From Isoetes taiwanensis (Eukaryota; Streptophyta; Lycopodiopsida; Isoetales; Isoetaceae), in the NCBI GenBank assembly GCA_021234155.1, contig JAJEKV010000091.1, forward strand, positions 2,053,501-2,117,500: a DNA stretch of 64,000 bases. Direction: 5' to 3'. The notes beneath the pieces were generated by a model. It worked only from the letters and a program-made list of their open reading frames with translations, did no database searches and was not told the origin of the DNA. The position numbers were made by a program, and so were the translations under genes. Positions 54,766 to 64,000 of the stretch are shown here, piece by piece. Positions within the stretch are counted from its first letter, which is position 1; every line of letters begins with the position of its first letter.

Positions 54766-56906
54766 TCAGTTGCTTAGAATACCCTTTTGCTGTTTGCCAA
54801 CTATCTTTGCTACTCTCTGACGTAGCTTCTGCCTATGGAAATGTATACGAAGTAAACCATTACCAACCACGACAATTGAATAAAGGGTGTGAGTGATCAT
54901 AGGAGCTAAGATGTTTCCACTCTGAAAGGATCAATAGTCTATAGTTAGTCGTGAGATGATGCATGATATGAGCATGACAATTTATTATCTTACCTGCACC
55001 CACTCAAATCCAAGATATAGAGCTAACAGGGACTCCATAAGGGGAGAGTATATCTTCCTCAATTGTCGCCGTTCGTGCCAAGCTGCAAAAAGAATTAGGT
55101 ATAATCAACTATGTACATCCAACAATCGATCCACTAAAAATTGACAGCAATTGACAATTCACCTTCAAAGCATTTTTTGATGTCACGGAAAGCTTTTGGA
55201 GTGCATGCCATTGGGGCTATGACATAAGTAGGGTCTGCCAATCCACACCGTTATGGAGTTAGCTGAATGAAAAAATAGTATCACAGAACATATATCTTTG
55301 GCACTAAGGAACTTAGCAAAATCTAATGCAATAATGTCTACAGGATATGAATATATTAACGTGTGAAATCAATGATTCAATTTTTGCATGCCTTTCCTAG
55401 ATCTCCGTCTTCCACATGGTTCTCATTCAATCCAAATTACCAAATGAAATAAACCAAAATATATCTACAAGCTCTAGTACCTCGAGGAGATGATAGCATA
55501 TAGTACATAGAACCAGTCAAAGCAGCTGATAAAATAGCTGCAAATGTCTGAGCAAAGGGTAGAAATAAAGGCAGCATTGAAGTCTGCATCACACGGACAA
55601 GATTATAGCAGTTTGGATAAATCTCTATCTGCAGACAAAACTTACTTACCAATGAAGAGAGACCTTGTTTTGTCTCTTCCAGTCCAGTACCACTCATTTG
55701 TATAGCATGAGCTAGTCCACCCTAAATGAACAAGTTACATGAATTAACAATTTATATGCATAGACTTAGTACGCTATTGTTGCATACAATTTATTTGCAT
55801 TTCAAACCTGGATTGCAACTCTGAAAAACAGCTCTTCAGCCAAAGCCCCTGCTATGACTACAAGGAAAAACTGCCAAGAAAACAAATGCTGTTCATGCTT
55901 TGTTTTGCATTGAAACAATTTTAGTTTACGTTACTTAAATACCTGCCATGGTCCCATGCCATAAAAAAAGTCCATGAGCTCCTCATCTTCGACATCTCTC
56001 AAGGCCCTTGCAGGTGGCCAATTCTTGACAACCTCATCCTGATCAAATTCAGATGTTTCTCTTAAAAATTATACAAAGCACCTCATGGCCCAGGAAATTC
56101 ATTTTGCCCATATTTACTCACATCAAGAATGAAGAGCAGTAGCATCATTGGCGGGACAGCATATCCCAGCCCAATCATTACAGCATCAGTGCATAACTGG
56201 AATCCGCCCCAGCAATCCACGCCTGTAAAGGTGCACATGGCACTGCCTGCAACCGCTAGTCCTCCATATAAACCTGACCATCAACCACTTATTAGCCTTC
56301 AAGCTGCTTTTGTATTATTTAAATTAAAGCCAGATACCAAATAAACAGATCCATTTCTATTCAAATTCAAGATCCATACCAAGGGCATAAAGAACTCTGA
56401 AAGCCAAGTTCGATGGATCAGAAAGGTAATCAGATTCTGCAGGGGAATTGTTGATAAGGTGCTCCCTCCATTTTGCACCCTGAAGCCATCAATATCAACT
56501 CCGAGGACAAGCAAAGATCATGTGCGGGGAAAGGGGGGTAACTTACCTCGAGGGCGTGCATGTCTCCGGTGTCTATGGTGGTGCGTTTTTCTTCCGCATA
56601 ATCAGGTCCGGAACGCAGGGCACTGACAGGTTCTAGTCTGAAAACATTTCTTGCTTCCGTCCCACAGCTTGGAAGTCGTCCTGATGAAAAGAAGCTCCTC
56701 CTTATCTGACATCTCCTGTCCCTATGAGACCCAAGACATCCAAGTCTATGTAATTCATCGTTCAGACATGCAGAGCAATTAACAACATGCTTTGAGGCAA
56801 CTAAGCTCCAAGAGGAATCTTGCGTTGCGCAAATTTCTTGACTTTTATTACAATGAAATGGGTTCTTAGAAACTCCCAAACTGTCTACTACTCGGCATGC
56901 TGCCAT
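54766..56906 (-). CDS. CPBP (CAAX-type) intramembrane metalloprotease, probably plastid-targeted
   Basis: Ten exons on the minus strand: 56906-56547, 56479-56380, 56273-56122, 56038-55943, 55870-55808, 55721-55650, 55583-55481, 55234-55163, 55082-54994 and 54921-54766. All introns are GT-AG, phases match, and the sum is 1263 bp: 420 residues plus TGA. ALAEELFFRVAIQ carries the EExxxR glutamates and Arg of the Rce1/Abi (CPBP) family; NILAPMITHTLYS supplies the later His. Several hydrophobic segments (LYGGLAVAGSAM, PPMMLLLFILD, FFLVVIAGAL, FAAILSAALTGSMYYM) fit membrane helices. The first 100 residues are Ser/Cys/Arg-rich, like a chloroplast transit peptide. In plants such proteins reside in plastid membranes and their substrates are mostly unknown. 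The start is the first ATG of exon 1. It is the only uninterrupted host gene in the window. Confidence 0.9.
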
Positions 56907-57260
56907 GGCCTTTTAGTATAAAGGAGCAGCACAAAATATCAGATTATTTCACATGAGAATAATCTCTTCAATACTACTTGTTGCTTAATGCATCGTCGAT
57001 TGCAGGAGAAGAGGCTAAAATACACACCGTGATATAAGAGATCCTCTTCTTATATGCAAAATGGAGGCAGTATTTGAGGCCGCCATAGCCACCTCCGTCG
57101 GCCAAAGCAAGTGGACTGAAGATTTAGAGTGTCAGGGACCGCTTGCGAATGCCATTCGAGACGGAAATTTGGATGGTAGCAGCTTATCGCAACGCAATCG
57201 CGGTTTTTGATCTGCATCGCAATTCTTCCAAGATCCGACGGGAAAGATGAAGAGTTCAGA
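56907..57260. promoter_or_regulatory. 5' flank of the protease gene; possible divergent small ORF
   Basis: Promoter region of the minus-strand protease gene. On the plus strand a 49-codon frame, 57061-57210, starts MEAVFEAAIATSVGQSKW; it could be a first exon of a divergent gene, but no continuation is seen. Confidence 0.3.
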
Positions 57261-58440
57261 TATTGTTGCGTTTAAAGTTGGCCACGTGGTCAGAAAATAA
57301 CACATGCGTCTACAAATATCATGGTCACCATTCCTGTCCATGTATATGTGGTGCGTACGTGCGACCCATGTGTTTGAACGAGGGACCCAAATCCGGCACC
57401 CACTCTAGAATGCATCTAAATCTTGTAATATTCCACGCTCACGTTGCTATCAACCTATTCTTACTTGCAACCCAAAAACCTAGGCATAGCATCGAAGGCA
57501 TTTAAAATTAAACTTAGGTACCATTCAACTCTCGAGCCCCTTAACGCACCGGTCCTCGTGTTTACACGGTCAGATTTAATCTGGATCGTTGCCCTGACAC
57601 CTGTTACTAGCTAATAACATGGCTGGGGTTGAAAGTTTCGGGAGATGTCTTGTAACACTCTAGGGAATTCCTTCGCCCTGTTCCCACAAATCTCATACAC
57701 TAGGGATTTCAATTCCCTCTGTTCTGCTAAAGCTCCAACAGCCTGGCTTTGTAAACAAGGCATAAACCCAAAAAGAAAGGAACAGCAGGGAAGGTCCTTG
57801 CCGAGGATTTGTTACGGCAAGCCTTTTCCGGTGAAACCGCTTCAGCAAAGCTCGATAGCTGCAATCCCTAAAGCTCGCGTGAAGCTCTGAAGCGAAAAAA
57901 CCTCTGAAATCTCTGCATCTCTGAGCGAAAAAACCTCTGAAATCTCTGCATCTCTGAATCCCGAAATCTCTGAATCTCTGAATCTAAAATCTAAATTCTC
58001 TGAATCTCTGAATCCGGAATAGGTCTGCCCAAGCGTCAAATGCATGTGGTCCATTTGCATGATTGACTAAGTGCAATTATGGAAGGATTACTAAAATAAA
58101 TGTTGTCTATGATTGCTCAGAAAGGCTGAAAAGGCTCCCTTTTGTGATGGAATTTTGAACTCGTTGGGCTGCATCATGTCAGCTAAATGCATGACAGGGG
58201 GATTAAGTGAAGTGCTGCGATACTATAGTTTGAAATGACTTCTGGCCAAATGCTCAATCTTTTGCTTACCATGCATTTTGGAGATGCTAAATGGACTTGT
58301 TTGGGTTCGATTCCCGAAAAAGCTTTTCTTAAATAACATGATCTATTAATGAAGAGAGAAAAATGACAAAAATTGAAGGTAGGATTGCCACAAATAAGAC
58401 TTGCGATTGGGCACAAATTTGACAATAGTATCATATATGT
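57261..58440. other. Gene-free stretch with CTCTGAA repeats
   Basis: No supported gene. At 57889-57957 a 33-bp unit (GAGCGAAAAAACCTCTGAAA and TCTCTGCATCTCT) occurs twice, followed by irregular TCTCTGAAT repeats to about 58015. Confidence 0.7.
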
Positions 58441-59081
58441 GCCCATAAAATTGACATGTAGATATCACAAAAAAGACCTAAATATTGACAAAATTTTGTT
58501 ACTCAAATATTAAAAAAAAGAAAAACTAGTTTGTCATAACTATATGACTGAATTGATATGTGGATGCCACAAAAAGATCTTAATATTGACAAAATTTTCT
58601 TACATAACTATTACAAAAAGAAAACTAGCTTGTCATAGCTATATGACTGAAGGTCACAATCATGTTGCAACAATAAAATATGCTCATTATAAGTTGCATA
58701 ACAAAAGATATAAAATATGTGATAAGAGAGTTACAAATATGACGCAAAGGATGTTAACCTATGCAAGATAAGAATGCCAATGTGGTGTAACAATTTAGTT
58801 TTGAGACTAATATGATAGAAAATATGACGCAATTATTGAATAACTTGGATGTAAGCTCGACACAAATATGCCATGCAATTGCTACAAATGTAGTCAGTAT
58901 GTCATTTTTGCGTTATGTAGCCTTGATGCAATACTTGACGCAAAAGATGACGCCCATGCGACATCAAAGTATAGCACTTTTAGCGTCAATCTCGTGACAT
59001 TTAATGGGCCTTTGAGAATACACACAGTGCCACTTTGTTTGACGCTATACCCGACGGAAAATACCTTATTTTGTTGTAGTG
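58440..59081. mobile_element. CACTA (En/Spm) transposon end
   Basis: The minus strand from 59081 reads CACTACAACAAAATAAGG, the typical terminal inverted repeat start of plant CACTA elements, followed by subterminal text with GACGC/GCGTC motifs (GACGCAA at 58740, 58825 and 58938; GCGTC near 58950-59050). No partner end starting CACTAC is found within the window, so this is a fragment or one end of a broken element. The left limit given is approximate. Confidence 0.6.
58449..58650. repeat. Tandem duplication of about 105 bp
   Basis: Text around ATTGACAAAATTTT, GAAAA-CTAG and TTGTCATA-CTATATGACTGAA occurs at about 58449-58545 and 58555-58650 with moderate divergence. It lies in the probable subterminal region of the CACTA end. 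Confidence 0.75.
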
Positions 59082-62890
<3,809 letters not shown>

Positions 62891-63466
62891 ATACTTTTGG
62901 AATTCTTCTTAAGTTATTTTTCTAAGGTTTTGGACATGTTAGGTGCCGGAAAAAAAAATCGATTTTCCAAAAATCGAAGGTGTTATTTCGTCTGTGATTT
63001 TTGCGGCTTCCTATTTTTTTATGGATTCTTATTTGCGTTGCAGCTGGCGAGGAAAATCCATGCCACGATTTCCCAATCCATGCATGGATAAGTTCAAGGA
63101 CTAATTCATCAAAATCGGCTGGAGGTGTGAGGCATTTAGGGTTTATGTTTTCTCTGAAGGTTGATTTGATTTTGATGTATGCTTGCGAAGATTTTCCATT
63201 ATCTGTCCATGATGGTAGACATGCCCTGGAACCATTGTAATTTTTGCTAGGCCCATATGTATTCTGATTGTTTTTTAATTCTTTTTGCAGAGCTGAGTGA
63301 TAGAGCACCAGCATTTTATGGGGATCATTTGCAAGACAAGCTGCTGGTATAAGAGGTATAATTTGGTGGTTAAAAGGCTTTGAGTTTGTTTCCTGTTATA
63401 TCTACAAGGATTGTTGGATTCCTGTTCAGCTATATCTATATTCATCTCTCTTCAAAACTGCAGGGT

Positions 63467-64000
63467 TTCCAATGATATCTTTAAAACTACAAGGAATGCA
63501 AAATCGACCAGAAAATCCTCAAGGTAGAACTGGAAACCATGTAGTGCTTAATCTAGAGGCTCGCTTGAATGCAGTTAGCTCTTTGAAAATTAAAAAAGCT
63601 GACTTAGTTCAAAAGGTGGCTCCACATGAGAGGTTATTACTTCTGTCGTGCAATTTGTATGCCCAGTTTAGATTCTTGCACAGAAAGCTCTACAAAACTA
63701 TGTTTGGAAGGTAATGCTCCATATTCTCCTGTTTCATTTTGTTACAAGAAGTTTTAGTGTAAAAGGCGGGCTGTGGCCTGTTAAAGTGAAAGCTTTGCAT
63801 GTACATATCTTATTGAGTTGTAGAAGTTGTGCAGAGTCAAGTTCAGATGAATTTAAAGCTCTCTCCTTCGTAGCCTCAAAAAAATGTATGATTACTATTG
63901 CTGACTGTCATGCCGTCTGCCCATTTGCCTTTGAAGATTTCCTACCACAAGATCTTATGCTGACATTGCATATACCATTAGAGTTCCATGTTATCTTAAT
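63467..64000 (+). CDS. Start of an unrecognised spliced gene, cut by window edge
   Basis: TTTCCAATGATATC after CTGCAG (63461-63466) opens a frame, MISLKLQGMQNRPENPQG..., ending HRKLYKTMFG at 63710 with donor AAG|GTAATG. Then an open frame in phase, from about 63842 (after TCAAG) to the window end, reads SDEFKALSFVASKKCMITIADCH and PQDLMLTLHIPLEFHVIL. The second acceptor is uncertain (TTGTGCAG at 63834 is stronger but out of phase). No domain recognised; the sequence looks like ordinary coding. An untranslated exon may precede at about 62900-63340. Confidence 0.4.

Noticed and set aside
62922-63314. 130-codon minus-strand frame near the right edge
   Set aside because: No domain, and it overlaps the probable 5' region of the plus-strand gene; composition looks like untranslated leader.

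Overview
The window is nuclear DNA of a land plant. It has spliced genes with short GT-AG introns, a plastid-type CPBP protease gene, Ty1/copia and Ty3/gypsy retrotransposons that use initiator-Met tRNA-like primer sites, a Helitron, a CACTA end, TTTAGGG-like runs, and a fragment of a plant RNA-dependent RNA polymerase gene. The tyrosine recombinase gene and the odd reverse transcriptase lineage suggest a seed-free plant (fern, lycophyte or bryophyte). That is inference; no species can be named.

Layout. 1-1.5 kb: 3' part of a minus-strand, transposon-like multi-exon gene. 1.5-5.5 kb: gene-poor, with one strong hairpin. 5.5-7.4 kb: tandem array of about 24 copies of a 20-bp palindrome. 7.5-12.1 kb: decayed multi-exon gene joining an unknown N-terminus, a ParB-like stretch, a degenerate DNA-methyltransferase fold and an FCP1-like phosphatase domain; a 92-bp poly(A) retroposed fragment has landed in one exon. 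12.1-20 kb: repeats, a minus-strand Penelope-like reverse transcriptase relic and a minus-strand RDR fragment.

20.6-46 kb is one large nest. A Helitron (20.6-23.8 and 44.35-46.0 kb) is split by a Ty1/copia element (23823-44344, TSD GGAAT). The copia 5' LTR is split by a 2751-bp element (23879-26629, TSD GCAGG). The copia body is split by a 12.06-kb minus-strand Ty3/gypsy element (28488-40547, TSD GTTGG). The gypsy element has an additional RNase H domain between protease and reverse transcriptase, and an antisense ORF between integrase and 3' LTR.

47.6-50.5 kb: a 5'-truncated LINE and a second LINE 3' end, both ending in (TATTC)n. 50.7-53.9 kb: the most interesting unit, an intron-containing DUF3504/Crypton-like tyrosine recombinase gene bracketed by 29-bp inverted repeats (27/29 identical), with a long hairpin beside the left end. 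54.77-56.91 kb: an intact ten-exon minus-strand CPBP (CAAX-type) intramembrane protease gene, the clearest ordinary host gene here. 57-63.4 kb: gene-poor repeats, a CACTA terminus, a long decayed stretch and a (GATA)n tract. 63.47-64 kb: the start of an unrecognised spliced gene that runs off the window.

Most coding material is mobile-element relics with frame breaks. Only the CPBP gene reads open throughout. The recombinase gene is nearly open, with two opposite frame breaks.
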